Assembly (NCBI RefSeq): GCF_900176035.1
Contig: NZ_FWWT01000006.1
Span: forward strand, 1 to 64,000
Direction: 5' to 3'
Source of the DNA: Desulfonispora thiosulfatigenes DSM 11270
Lineage (GTDB): Bacteria; Bacillota; Peptococcia; Peptococcales; Desulfonisporaceae
Length of the DNA: 64,000 bases
Shown one piece after another: positions 52,979-62,262 of the stretch; position 1 is the stretch's first letter, and the number at the start of each line of letters is the position of its first letter. The notes beneath the pieces are model-generated. The model did no database searches and was not told the origin of the DNA. It saw only the letters and a program-made list of their open reading frames with translations. The position numbers and the translations under genes are program-made.

Positions 52979-54020
52979 AACTATAGTCCTCACTTTCTTT
53001 TAATTCTACTATCTCTTTTAAACCTGGTGAAAAGATAATTTTGTTGTCCTTGGTCACAAAAAAGGCTAATATATCAGGATGCTTTTCTAAATAAACTAAG
53101 CTCTCATCAAGACCTAAGACAAAAAATGAGGTAGATAATATATCAGCCTTTGTAGAATTATCGGTAATAACCGTTACACTTAAAAGGCCAGTAGCCGGTT
53201 TTGCCGTTCGTGGATCTAAGATATGATGATATCTCTTTCCGTTAACCTCAAAATAGCGTTGGTAATCACCTGAGGTTACGGTTACTTGATCTTTTAAATT
53301 TAAAACAGCAATTATGCTTTCTTCTTTACGTGGGTCTTGAATTCCTATTTTCCAGGGGTTACCCTTTTCTTTTTCTCCTAAAACGTAGATATTTCCTCCT
53401 GCATTAACGATTGCTTTTTCTATTCCAGAATTTCTTAATGCTTCTACACTCTTTTGGGTAGCATAACCTTTAGCTATTGCACCTAAATCTAAGGACATAT
53501 TATTTTTTGCTAATGCTACCGTATTATTTTCTCTATCTAAAATAATTTTATCCGAACCTACTATATCTAGCTTATTTCTTAACTCCATATCTTCTGGAAT
53601 ATTATTTTTTTCTGTGCCAAAACCCCATAAATCCATAACAGGAGCAATTGTTATCTCAAAGGCTCCTTTAGTTTCAGTACTATATTCTTTTGCTAAACTA
53701 ATCATTTCAAAAACATCTTGACTTACCTTTACTGGTCTTAAAGCTGCTTCTTTATTTATTTTAATTATTTCGCTTTTTTCATATTCTGGTGTCTCTTCTT
53801 TTGCAAATCGATTAGTTAAAAGCTCAATTTTTTTAAACTCCTGAAATGCCTTTTTAGTAGACTCTTTTGCCTTGTTTTCATTATCAGCATATACTTTAAT
53901 TTTAATAAAAGTGTCCATAATAAATTCTTCACTTGTATATTCATATTCCCTCAAGGGTAAAGAACAGCTTGTTGTAGTAAAAACTATCAACAAGCTTAAA
54001 AGTAAGATTTTTAATTTCAT
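52962..54020 (-). CDS. apbE: FAD:protein FMN transferase (ApbE)
   Basis: ApbE attaches FMN to threonines of Rnf and Nqr subunits, so its place next to rnf fits. The protein is an exported lipoprotein (lipobox TSCSLP, Cys at about residue 19). Core motifs: FIMDTFIKI, SLDLGAIAKGYATQK (about residue 180), AIVNAGGNIYVLGEK, HHILDPRTAKPATG and the C-terminal STKADILSTSFFVLG. I use the ATG at 54020, which overlaps the rnfB stop (ATGA); the frame opens at 54053. The targets are probably RnfG and RnfD of this operon. Confidence 0.93.
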   Translation of the reverse strand: MKLKILLLSLLIVFTTTSCSLPLREYEYTSEEFIMDTFIKIKVYADNENKAKESTKKAFQEFKKIELLTNRFAKEETPEYEKSEIIKINKEAALRPVKVSQDVFEMISLAKEYSTETKGAFEITIAPVMDLWGFGTEKNNIPEDMELRNKLDIVGSDKIILDRENNTVALAKNNMSLDLGAIAKGYATQKSVEALRNSGIEKAIVNAGGNIYVLGEKEKGNPWKIGIQDPRKEESIIAVLNLKDQVTVTSGDYQRYFEVNGKRYHHILDPRTAKPATGLLSVTVITDNSTKADILSTSFFVLGLDESLVYLEKHPDILAFFVTKDNKIIFSPGLKEIVELKESEDYSYEERR

Positions 54021-54916
54021 TTTGTTTTTCCACAAGCCACTGCCGCAGGACAAGTAGCACAGCTTTTTTCTTCTACAGGTTTATCTTTCATGCTTGGTTC
54101 TAAGGCAATTGGACAATCAAGAAGATGAATTGTTTTATTAGGACATTTTTCTACGCAAATACCACAGTTAGTGCATTTATCATAATCAATTACAGCTAGG
54201 CTTCCACCCTTTTCCATAGGAAGAACTTTAATAGCCTCTGTCGGACAATTTCTTTCACAAATTTTACACTTAATACAAGCAACTTTACATTTAGATCTTG
54301 CATCTTTAGCTTTTTCAGTACTGCTACATCTTACATGAACTTTATGACTAATTCCTACAAGTTCTAATACATGTTTTGGGCAATTATCCACACACTTTTT
54401 ACAACCGGTACATTTATCATAATCCACTATCGGTAGATTATTCTCACCCATGGTAATTGCATTAAAAGGACAAACATTAGCACAAGTACCAAATCCTAAA
54501 CAAGCAAACTCACAAGATTTTTGACCATTAAAAATATTAGCTGCTGCTTTACAATCTTGAATTCCTTCATAGATAAATCTATCTGTACAATTATCTAAAC
54601 CACCGTTACATCTCAGCTGAGCAACTTTTCTATCATTGCCTAGATTTGTTACTTCTACGCCCATAAGTTCTGCAACCTTTTTAGCAACTGCTTCTTTGCC
54701 TGGGACACAAGCATCTACGCTAGCTTCTCCATTCACAATAGCTTCTGCCAAACCACTACAACCTGGAAAACCACAAGCACCACAGTTAGCTCCTGGTAAT
54801 ACTTCTGTGATTGAACCTATTTTTTGATTTACTTCAACTCTTAATTTTTGGCTAGCTACTGCTAAAAGTACTCCTAAAACTAAACCTAAAGCGGCTAAGC
54901 TTAATACAGCAGGCAT
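54017..54916 (-). CDS. rnfB: Rnf complex subunit RnfB (Fe-S ferredoxin-like)
   Basis: RnfB accepts electrons from ferredoxin in the Rnf complex, which couples ferredoxin oxidation to NAD+ reduction with Na+ or H+ transport. It has an N-terminal membrane helix, then an NCGACGFPGC Fe-S site (about residue 44), and at least three 4Fe-4S motifs of CxxCxxCxxxCP type (CTGCKKCVDNCP, CIKCKICERNCP, CTNCGICVEKCP). The C-terminal SCATCPAAVACG adds cysteines. Length 299 fits clostridial RnfB. It overlaps apbE. Confidence 0.96.
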   Translation of the reverse strand: MPAVLSLAALGLVLGVLLAVASQKLRVEVNQKIGSITEVLPGANCGACGFPGCSGLAEAIVNGEASVDACVPGKEAVAKKVAELMGVEVTNLGNDRKVAQLRCNGGLDNCTDRFIYEGIQDCKAAANIFNGQKSCEFACLGFGTCANVCPFNAITMGENNLPIVDYDKCTGCKKCVDNCPKHVLELVGISHKVHVRCSSTEKAKDARSKCKVACIKCKICERNCPTEAIKVLPMEKGGSLAVIDYDKCTNCGICVEKCPNKTIHLLDCPIALEPSMKDKPVEEKSCATCPAAVACGKTK

Positions 54917-54975
54917 ATACTCGCACCTCCAATTCCTAAATATTTAATATAAGATTATTTATTCTTAACAATTAT

Positions 54976-55548
54976 TTATAAAAGCCCTGAAAATCCTAAA
55001 AAGGATATTGATAAAATTCCTGCAACCACAAGAGATATAGGTACTCCTTTAAATGCTTTTGGTACATTAGCATAATCTAATCTTTCTCTTATCCCAGCAA
55101 ATAGGACTAAAGCTAAGGTAAATCCAAGAGCATTTGCAACCCCGTTAGTTATAGATTGTGGTAAGTTAAAATCATGATTAATATTAAGGATTGCAACACC
55201 TAATACGGCACAGTTAGTAGTTATTAAAGGTAAATATACGCCTAATGATTTATATAAACTTGGGCTAAATTTACGAACAACCATTTCAACAAATTGTACA
55301 AGTGTAGCAATGATTAAAATAAAAGTTATTGTCTGCAAATATTCAATATGCAGTGCCTCTAAAATAAACACTTGTGCAAGCCAGCTCATAACAGATGCTA
55401 AACCTAAAACAAAGAGTACAGCCATACTCATTCCTATTGCTGACTCAATCTTTCTAGAAACCCCTAGAAAAGGGCATACCCCTAAAAACTGAGCAAATAC
55501 TATATTTTTTACCAAAATAGCATTGACTATAATTATAAAATACTCCAT
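54976..55548 (-). CDS. rnfA: Rnf complex subunit RnfA
   Basis: An inner-membrane subunit with six hydrophobic segments. It begins MEYFIIIVNAILVKNIVFAQ and contains FLGVCPFLGVSRK, TNCAVLGVAI and LVLFAGIRERLD, the RnfA hallmarks. The cysteines in LGVCPF and TNCAV are thought to bind a shared intramembrane Fe-S cluster with RnfE. At 190 residues it is the normal size. It sits between rnfE and rnfB. Confidence 0.96.
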   Translation of the reverse strand: MEYFIIIVNAILVKNIVFAQFLGVCPFLGVSRKIESAIGMSMAVLFVLGLASVMSWLAQVFILEALHIEYLQTITFILIIATLVQFVEMVVRKFSPSLYKSLGVYLPLITTNCAVLGVAILNINHDFNLPQSITNGVANALGFTLALVLFAGIRERLDYANVPKAFKGVPISLVVAGILSISFLGFSGLL

Positions 55549-55564
55549 TATCTATCTTACCTCC

Positions 55565-56161
55565 TTAAGAAGTTTTTCTATCTTGCATTTTATTTAAAAA
55601 AGCTAAAATAAATCCTAATGTTATAAAAGCACCTGGAGGTAAAATCATAATTAAAGCTGGTTCGAATTCAGGACCAAAAAGAGTAAATCCTAAAAACTTC
55701 CCTGTCCCGATTATTTCTCTAAAAAAAGATATTACACACACAGCAATAGTATAACCTAGCCCCATTCCTAGGCCATCTAAAATAGATGGAATAATCCCAT
55801 TCCTACTTGCAAAAGCTTCAGCTCTAGCTAAAATCACACAGTTAACAACGATTAAAGGTATGAATATTCCTAGGCTTTCATAAATAGCTGGAACATATGC
55901 TTTCATAGTAAGTTCAATCATGGTAACAAATGCAGCCATGATAACAATGAATACTGGAATCCTAATATCATTAGGAACTATTTTTCTAATTAAAGAAATT
56001 ACGATATTTGACATCACTAAAACAACTGTAACTGCCGCTCCCATGCCGATTGCATTGGACATTGAGGTTGTTATCGCAAGTACCGAACACATCCCTAGGA
56101 GGGCTACAAATACAGGATTTTCTTTTAGTAAACCTTTGGTAAAGGTCTCTAAATAATTCAT
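55565..56161 (-). CDS. rnfE: Rnf complex subunit RnfE
   Basis: The paralogue of RnfA, with six hydrophobic segments. Motifs: NPVFVALLGMCSVLAITTS (cysteine in the membrane, about residue 25), ELTMKAYVPAIYESLGIFIPL, VVNCVILARAEAF and the C-terminal ILPPGAFITLGF. Length 198. It is placed after rnfG and before rnfA, the normal clostridial order. Confidence 0.95.
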   Translation of the reverse strand: MNYLETFTKGLLKENPVFVALLGMCSVLAITTSMSNAIGMGAAVTVVLVMSNIVISLIRKIVPNDIRIPVFIVIMAAFVTMIELTMKAYVPAIYESLGIFIPLIVVNCVILARAEAFASRNGIIPSILDGLGMGLGYTIAVCVISFFREIIGTGKFLGFTLFGPEFEPALIMILPPGAFITLGFILAFLNKMQDRKTS

Positions 56162-56190
56162 CTAAAAAACCTCCTTTCTTATTTTGCTCA

Positions 56191-56763
56191 TTATTTAAAA
56201 TTTTCTTCAAAATGCTTTCTTGCCTCGTTTACTCCGTGAGCTACAGCTTTAGAAGTAATGGTTGATGCTGTGATAGCCTCTATTTCATTATCTTCTTTTG
56301 CAGGGTTTTTAACTATTTCTAAATCTTCTTTTGCACTTTTACCTTTAAATCTCTCCGCAAACCAAGCTTCTTCTACTTGAGCTCCCAGTCCTGGTGTTTC
56401 TGCTTGACTTAATACTTTAATATTTGTTATTTCTCTATTTGCGATATCAAATCCTACTAATATTTTTAAATTACTGCTATATCCCCGAGGTTCCACTAGG
56501 TAAATTGCACCTAATTGCTTTCCTTCTTTTAAGGCCACATTAACCTGTTTTATTACAGAATTTTCAGTAGATTCTAAATATTTTTCCGTTTCATCTTTAA
56601 TCTCATCAGCATTTACAAATACTTCTTTTAAACCTTCTTCTTGGGTTACTCTTTCCTTTTCTAGAATAATTGGTTTTGTTAACTCATTAACGTAAGAAGT
56701 ACTAAAACCTACTAAAACACAAACAGATAAAAGAAATAAGCCTAATTTTATGACTTCACGCAT
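56191..56763 (-). CDS. rnfG: Rnf complex subunit RnfG (flavinylated)
   Basis: RnfG carries covalent FMN on its periplasm-like side. It has one N-terminal membrane helix (about 5-24) and a flavin-binding domain with AETPGLGAQVEEAWF (about residue 115) and the ApbE acceptor region AITASTITSKAVAHGV (about 167), where the Thr should be modified. Length 190. Located between rnfD and rnfE. ApbE lies in the same operon. Confidence 0.94.
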   Translation of the reverse strand: MREVIKLGLFLLSVCVLVGFSTSYVNELTKPIILEKERVTQEEGLKEVFVNADEIKDETEKYLESTENSVIKQVNVALKEGKQLGAIYLVEPRGYSSNLKILVGFDIANREITNIKVLSQAETPGLGAQVEEAWFAERFKGKSAKEDLEIVKNPAKEDNEIEAITASTITSKAVAHGVNEARKHFEENFK

Positions 56764-56768
56764 GTTTT

Positions 56769-57755
56769 TTACCTCCCAAATATTCTAGACTTAGTATAAC
56801 GATCAATTAATGGAGTAACACAGTTCATAAGAAGTATAGAATAACAAACTCCTTCAGGATAACCACCTTTTAGTCTAATTAAAACGGTTAAAAGACCACA
56901 ACCTAGACCAAAAATAATTCTCCCTTTTTTTGTAATAGGAGTTGATACCCAATCTGTTGCCATAAAAAAAGCTCCTAGTAATAAACTACCTGACACTAGA
57001 TGGAAAATTGGATACTCTATTCCTCTACCAGTAGTAAAAGCAATAATCGTTGTAAGAACAAATACAGTTCCAATATAAGATCCAGGAATTCTCCAATCAA
57101 CATGACCTTTATAGATAAGATATAAACCACCTAAAATGAGTGCAAGAGCACTTGTTTCTCCGATACTCCCAGCAATATTACCGATAAAGGAATTTAATAA
57201 TGTAGGCAACTGTACTAATAAATTTTCTGCTCCCACCGTATCCCCAAAGGTAGTTAAGAAACTTGCTTCTTTCATGATTGCTAATGGAGTAGCAGTGGTA
57301 ACTCCATCAATAGGACTTTTCCAAGTAGTCATTGCTACTGGCCAAGAAGCTAAAAGTATAGCTCTTCCTACTAAAGCAGGATTAAAAATATTATTTCCTA
57401 GCCCCCCAAAGATTTGTTTAGCTATAATAATAGCTGAAGCCGATCCTATAGCCACTATCCATAAAGGTAATCCTGGTGGTAACGTAAAGGCTAATAATAA
57501 ACCTGTGATAACTGCACTGTAATCATATAAAGTTATTTCTATTTTCATAACCTTTTGACAAAGATACTCACTAAAAACTGCTGTAGCCACAGAAACTATA
57601 ATGACACTTGCAGCTGCCCATTTAAAATAATAAAGAGATAAAATAAGAGCGGGCAGTAAAGCAATTACTACATCACGCATTGCACTGTCAATCGTTGTTG
57701 TTGTCCTAATATGCGGTGATGATGAAACTACTAAATTGCCTAGATCCTCAGACAT
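56769..57755 (-). CDS. rnfD: Rnf complex subunit RnfD (flavinylated)
   Basis: A membrane subunit with about nine hydrophobic segments. The start SSSPHIRTTTTIDSAMRDVV and FGGLGNNIFNPALVGRAIL are typical. A likely covalent FMN site is the Thr in DGVTTATPLAIMK (about residue 182), in line with the (S/T)GATP motif. I start at 57755 (MSEDLGNLVV) with GGAGGAAAGTATT upstream; the frame opens at 57770. It is 34 bp after rnfC. Confidence 0.94.
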   Translation of the reverse strand: MSEDLGNLVVSSSPHIRTTTTIDSAMRDVVIALLPALILSLYYFKWAAASVIIVSVATAVFSEYLCQKVMKIEITLYDYSAVITGLLLAFTLPPGLPLWIVAIGSASAIIIAKQIFGGLGNNIFNPALVGRAILLASWPVAMTTWKSPIDGVTTATPLAIMKEASFLTTFGDTVGAENLLVQLPTLLNSFIGNIAGSIGETSALALILGGLYLIYKGHVDWRIPGSYIGTVFVLTTIIAFTTGRGIEYPIFHLVSGSLLLGAFFMATDWVSTPITKKGRIIFGLGCGLLTVLIRLKGGYPEGVCYSILLMNCVTPLIDRYTKSRIFGR

Positions 57756-57789
57756 AATACTTTCCTCCATTTCCTACCTATGGGATATT

Positions 57790-59106
57790 TTATTTTTTAG
57801 GTCTAGCTCTAAATACTTGTTTTCCTTCCCTAATGTATTGTGTTAATGGGATACGTGCTGGACAGCCATAGGAGCATAAACCACATTCAATACAATCCAT
57901 AAGACCTACTTCAAGTGCATCATCTATCTCACTAGCTTTAACTCTTTGCACTATCGTTGTAGGTTCTAAAAACATTGGACATTGATCCACGCATTTTGCA
58001 CAGCGTACACAAGTTCTTTCTCTTTCTGTGACAATTTCATCTTTTAATAAAACTAAAGCTCCTGAAGTACCTTTATTAACTGGTACTTGATCCGTAAAGA
58101 GAGTCTTTCCCATCATAGGTCCACCTATAACCAGTTTACCTACTTCACCCGTGTAGCCCCCACTTTCTTCGATCAAATCGCTTAGTAATACTCCTACTCT
58201 TACTAAATAGTTAGCAGGATGTTTTATTCCTTTTCCAGTAACTGTTACTACACGTTCAATAAGAGGCTCCCTAAATTCTATAGCTTCTGTTACTGCTATC
58301 GCTGTTCTTACATTATTAACAATTACACCTATATCAAGAGGTAACTTGCCTGAAGGAACTTCTTTTCCGATACAAGTATAAATTAATTGTTTTTCAGAAC
58401 CTGCTGGATATTTAGCCGGGAACTCTTTAACTTCGATATTCTTTAAGTGAGCAGTTTCTTGCCTTAGTATTTTAATAGCATCTGGCTTATTATCCTCAAT
58501 CCCGATAATCCCTTTTTCACAACCCACCGTTTTCATGATGTATTTTAATCCTTTAATAATTAAACCTGCGTTCTCTACCATTCTTCTATGGTCTGAGGTT
58601 AAATAAGGTTCACATTCCCCGCCATTTAAAATTACATACTCAACCCTGGATGTTCCTGCTGACATGTATTTTACATGAGTTGGAAAAGTAGCTCCTCCTA
58701 AACCAACTACACCTGCCTCTGAAACGATATGTCTTAATTCCTCAGCAGTGAGTTTATCAAAATTCATATGATACATTTCTTTTAACGCAGTATCTCTTTC
58801 GTCTAAACCATCATTTTCAATTACGATGTTATCAGCATATCCTAAATTTGGATGAGCCATTTTCACAATGCCAGTAACTGTCCCACTTACACTTGAATGG
58901 ACAGGTGAACTTATAAAACCTTTACTTGCACCTATTTTTTGACCCATCTTTACCCTTTCACCTATTTCTACAATTGGTTCTGTTGGTGCTCCTAAATGCT
59001 GGCTTAACGGAATATATACCTTATCAGGAACTTTCGCAATTTTTATTTCATCCTTAGAGGTAAGCTCTTTAAAACCAGGTAAGTGCACTCCATAACTTTT
59101 ATCCAT
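57790..59106 (-). CDS. rnfC: Rnf complex subunit RnfC (NADH-binding)
   Basis: RnfC binds NAD(H) and FMN at the cytoplasmic side. The protein has an N-terminal SLBB-like region, GGATFPTHVKYM (about residue 143), NGGECEPYLTSDHR (about 170), and two 4Fe-4S sites near the C-terminus (CVRCAKCVDQCP and CIECGLCSYGCP). I start at 59106 (MDKSYGVHLP) with GGGGGGAGTGAAATA upstream; the frame opens at 59205 but passes through the promoter. It is the first gene of the Rnf operon. Confidence 0.95.
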   Translation of the reverse strand: MDKSYGVHLPGFKELTSKDEIKIAKVPDKVYIPLSQHLGAPTEPIVEIGERVKMGQKIGASKGFISSPVHSSVSGTVTGIVKMAHPNLGYADNIVIENDGLDERDTALKEMYHMNFDKLTAEELRHIVSEAGVVGLGGATFPTHVKYMSAGTSRVEYVILNGGECEPYLTSDHRRMVENAGLIIKGLKYIMKTVGCEKGIIGIEDNKPDAIKILRQETAHLKNIEVKEFPAKYPAGSEKQLIYTCIGKEVPSGKLPLDIGVIVNNVRTAIAVTEAIEFREPLIERVVTVTGKGIKHPANYLVRVGVLLSDLIEESGGYTGEVGKLVIGGPMMGKTLFTDQVPVNKGTSGALVLLKDEIVTERERTCVRCAKCVDQCPMFLEPTTIVQRVKASEIDDALEVGLMDCIECGLCSYGCPARIPLTQYIREGKQVFRARPKK

Positions 59107-59176
59107 TATTTCACTCCCCCCTAAATGCGTCATATATAACCTAAAAAATATGACCACCATAAGTATTCTTAATAAA

Positions 59177-59205
59177 ATACTATATAAACTACCTATAAAC
59201 GTCAA
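59177..59205 (-). promoter_or_regulatory. Promoter of the rnf operon
   Basis: On the minus strand TTGACG (59205-59200) and TAGTAT (59182-59177) are spaced by exactly 17 bp, a good vegetative-type promoter. It is about 70 bp before the rnfC start. Confidence 0.75.
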
Positions 59206-59379
59206 TGGCTTTTCAAATCAAAGATTTTTATACGCATCTATACTAGAACAACACATGACTGTATAAAGAAAAGTATAAATCATTGTATTATTAAGAAAAT
59301 ATCAAACTAATCAGATACGTTTATCTTTTAATGAGAACCTAGTCTTTTATGCACCCCAAATTCTCTTTATTTTCGCTAA

Positions 59380-59425
59380 AAAAGCAGAAAACCAGTCACG
59401 ATTCTATGGCTGGCTTTCTGCTTTT
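59380..59425. terminator. Hairpin downstream of the SLH-MACPF gene
   Basis: AAAAGCAGAAAaCCAG pairs with CTGGCTTTCTGCTTTT. It separates the SLH gene from the rnf promoter region. No gene is seen between 59206 and 59379. Confidence 0.75.
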
Positions 59426-59476
59426 AAAAATGTTTAGTTGTTGCTAAGTTCTTTTTCTTACGCATTTTTATCCGCT

Positions 59477-62080
59477 TCACGGACCTTTTCTGACAAGAAG
59501 GCGGATAAGTGAAGCACTCGATTTACGGGAACCACTGTTCAGATTTTCATTCTGACTTTTGTACGGCCATTCCCAGGGTTCAGTAACACTATAACTATCT
59601 GTGTAAATTCCCCGGATTTCTTTTAGGCATTTTGTATTTACATCTTTTTTCTCATTGTCTGTGATTCTCTTGTAGCACAGATAAATATACTTGCCGCCCG
59701 CCTTTTCGTTCAAATCGACGGGAATCTTTGTATACCCCGCATCGCCAGTTACCTTGTTGTTGTCTCCGGACACGACCTGAATATTCGTAATAGCCCTTTC
59801 TTTATCAGGAGAAAGCTTATAAGCAATGTAAATCCAGTTTCCTCCTGCACCTTTATTAGCTTCAAGTATTTCTGTACTAGATGTGCCGGGATTAAGTTTA
59901 ACCATGACAAATCCATTTGGAACTTGATTTTTAGCTTGGTCACTCTCCTTGGCTGAGTAAACGCCGATATCCGTAATGTACATTGGCCTACTATCAAACT
60001 GACTTAGATCAACCTCACATTTTTTTGCTTCCTCTACAAAGGCATTCTCTACTTCATCAGCAGCATCCTTATCTGCTATAAGCTCCCAAATTGGTATTAG
60101 GGACTGGTCATAATTAGAAATACCACAGAGGACAGGTGCCTCTTTAATAGATTTAACCCACTCGTCATATTTTTTCGCGACTTCTCTGGGATCGCTTTCA
60201 GAAATATTAATCCCTCCGATGGATTTAAATTTAGTAGTCGAGTTTTCACTCACCAGCTTTTTCTTCGTATCATCACCAGCCTGTACTTTTCCAGAAAATC
60301 CCCTGTAGGTAGCTTCAGCGCTGAGTTTGATTGTTTCCTCATCAGCTTGGTCTCTATTAGTAAATAGGTAATTTAACTCTGCCCTACCACCAAGGTAATA
60401 CTGGGTAATAGCATGGGTTCCATAATACTGTAAAATTTTTTCAGGATTATAATCAGGGCTCTCTTTCTTTGCGTACTTATTAACAGCATTTTTAAAACCC
60501 TCCGATAATAAACCCCTTAGTGTATCTACATCAACAATATAACTCTGATTCCCCGTTTCATGGTACTGAATTTGCTTGATTAATATCTTTTCTTCGTTTA
60601 ATGTCGTTGTTAGCCCATAATCTGCCTTTACGCTCCCGCTAAAGAACAAGCTCTTATATTTAGCACTAGAGGATATGTCAAAATTCTCGTATAAACTGCT
60701 GGCTGACCTAGAAAATAAGGATTGGATTTCCGAAGCAGTAGGCTCGGTTATTTTATAATAGAGCTTTTCCCCGTCTTCCCCTACCTCTTCCACTTTCGTA
60801 TTATCAAAGATAGCATACTTTTGATCGATATTTCTGGCATTAATAAAGCCGTACTTTAGCACATTATACCCATATAGCAGATAATTGGTCATTGGAACTC
60901 CCTGTAGTAGCTCCTCTCCACTATCCTCTGGGACGCTAATATTCGTAAATCCTACTTCAGAATCGTCGTAAATCACCACATCTTCATCCTTGTCAATTAC
61001 ATCTAAATCCTGCTTTGGATCCAGATCTGGGGTAGGGTCGTAATTGCCATCGTCATTGTTACTAGTTCCTCCTCCACTACCGTTATTGCTACTATCCTTT
61101 TTGTTAGGATCCTCCAATGTTGCTCCATTTTTATCAACCTGATAACCATCGATGGTAGTATTTTTGGCAAGGGAACCATCAGCATTAAAGTAATACCACT
61201 TTCCCGCAATCTCTGACCATTTCCCAGATATCATGATTCCATCTCCGGCAAAGTAGTAGGTTTTTTTATCATTTCCGCTTCCAATATCCTGCCAACCTGT
61301 TAAGGATTTTCCGTCCTTATAATACAAATACTGTTCATCATCATTTAGTACCCACCCCTCGGCAGGAGGATTAATGCTTAGTTTTATGTAACGTTTTAAC
61401 ATTGCACTTACTTCAGCACGGGTAGCGGTAGCTTTAGGATTAAACTTATTATTATGTTCGCCCAACATAATGCCCGCTTGCTGCATAGTCATTATGGTTG
61501 ATTTATACACGCTGCCGATATTAGAATCATCCACAAAGGTAATTGCCTCACGAGTCACGGGCAGGGTATAACCAGTGGCCTTAGCGAAGTTTGTGAAGAT
61601 CGCTGCTATTTCCTCGCGAGTGATTGCCCTGTCCTTGGCAAACTGGCTATTACCAATACCCTGAACGATACCTTTTTTGTATGCCCATTCGATGTAAGGC
61701 TGAAAAGGACTTCCAACCTTTACATCGATGAAGCTACTCGTAGTATATAGTTTGATATCTACGCCGGCCAGTCTGCCAAGGACTGTCACCAGCATTCCCC
61801 TCGTTATAGCAGTGTTAGGAGAAAAAGTAGTTTCTGAGGTGCCAAAAAGTAGCCCCCTCCCTACAACATAGTCAATGTCTTCCTTTGCCCAATGGTTATC
61901 TATATCCGTGAACTTCGCACTTGGAGCAGTATAGCCCACGCCATACATAGATAAATGGGGTTTTGTAAAAATGTTTGTACTCCCTGTTTCCGCCACTGCT
62001 GAAACAGGCACCATACCCAAAACAAAAAAAACGGACAACACCATGGCCATGAGCTTTTGAATTACTTTGTTTATGCCCAT
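59477..62080 (-). CDS. Secreted SLH protein with a MACPF-like pore-former domain and beta-prism-like repeats
   Basis: A cell-surface protein of 867 residues. The signal peptide spans about residues 1-31 (VPVSAVAETG). Three S-layer homology repeats follow (about 55-235; KFTDIDNHWAKEDIDYVV, FNPKATATRAEVSAMLKR), then two glucan/choline-binding-like repeats (about 240-310; WYYFNADG) and an acidic low-complexity linker. The second half contains YGTHAITQYYLGG (residues 553-565), which fits the MACPF signature YGTHY-x6-GG except for Ala in place of the aromatic. C-terminal segments (ITDIGVYS, GYTKIPVDLNEKAGGKYIYLCYKR) match MABP-type beta-prism repeats. Divergent from a tetR gene. MACPF proteins insert pores, so this may be a surface-tethered toxin or attachment protein. 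Confidence 0.8.
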   Translation of the reverse strand: MGINKVIQKLMAMVLSVFFVLGMVPVSAVAETGSTNIFTKPHLSMYGVGYTAPSAKFTDIDNHWAKEDIDYVVGRGLLFGTSETTFSPNTAITRGMLVTVLGRLAGVDIKLYTTSSFIDVKVGSPFQPYIEWAYKKGIVQGIGNSQFAKDRAITREEIAAIFTNFAKATGYTLPVTREAITFVDDSNIGSVYKSTIMTMQQAGIMLGEHNNKFNPKATATRAEVSAMLKRYIKLSINPPAEGWVLNDDEQYLYYKDGKSLTGWQDIGSGNDKKTYYFAGDGIMISGKWSEIAGKWYYFNADGSLAKNTTIDGYQVDKNGATLEDPNKKDSSNNGSGGGTSNNDDGNYDPTPDLDPKQDLDVIDKDEDVVIYDDSEVGFTNISVPEDSGEELLQGVPMTNYLLYGYNVLKYGFINARNIDQKYAIFDNTKVEEVGEDGEKLYYKITEPTASEIQSLFSRSASSLYENFDISSSAKYKSLFFSGSVKADYGLTTTLNEEKILIKQIQYHETGNQSYIVDVDTLRGLLSEGFKNAVNKYAKKESPDYNPEKILQYYGTHAITQYYLGGRAELNYLFTNRDQADEETIKLSAEATYRGFSGKVQAGDDTKKKLVSENSTTKFKSIGGINISESDPREVAKKYDEWVKSIKEAPVLCGISNYDQSLIPIWELIADKDAADEVENAFVEEAKKCEVDLSQFDSRPMYITDIGVYSAKESDQAKNQVPNGFVMVKLNPGTSSTEILEANKGAGGNWIYIAYKLSPDKERAITNIQVVSGDNNKVTGDAGYTKIPVDLNEKAGGKYIYLCYKRITDNEKKDVNTKCLKEIRGIYTDSYSVTEPWEWPYKSQNENLNSGSRKSSASLIRLLVRKGP

Positions 62081-62179
62081 ATCATTTCCTCCTTTTATAT
62101 TTTAATACCCTCCCTGGGATTGTTCATCCTGCTATATGACTTGAATTTAAAACTAGCAGGTGATATACTAACCTCAGTA

Positions 62180-62208
62180 ACTAACCTCATTTAGTGAATG
62201 TGGTTAGT
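62180..62208. promoter_or_regulatory. Inverted-repeat operator between the SLH-MACPF gene and tetR
   Basis: ACTAACCTCATTTA and TGAATGTGGTTAGT are near-perfect inverted halves (12 of 14 matching). A further half-site CTAACCTCAG lies at about 62168-62177. A TetR dimer site in the divergent region is the natural reading. Confidence 0.55.
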
Positions 62209-62262
62209 ATTTTTATATATTGTAAATTATTTCTATGAAAAATTCAATAGAGGAGTAGGAAT

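Noticed and set aside
59107-59205. A membrane-helix extension of RnfC
   Set aside because: The extra codons lie over the promoter boxes. The ATG at 59106 has a strong ribosome site and gives the usual RnfC start.
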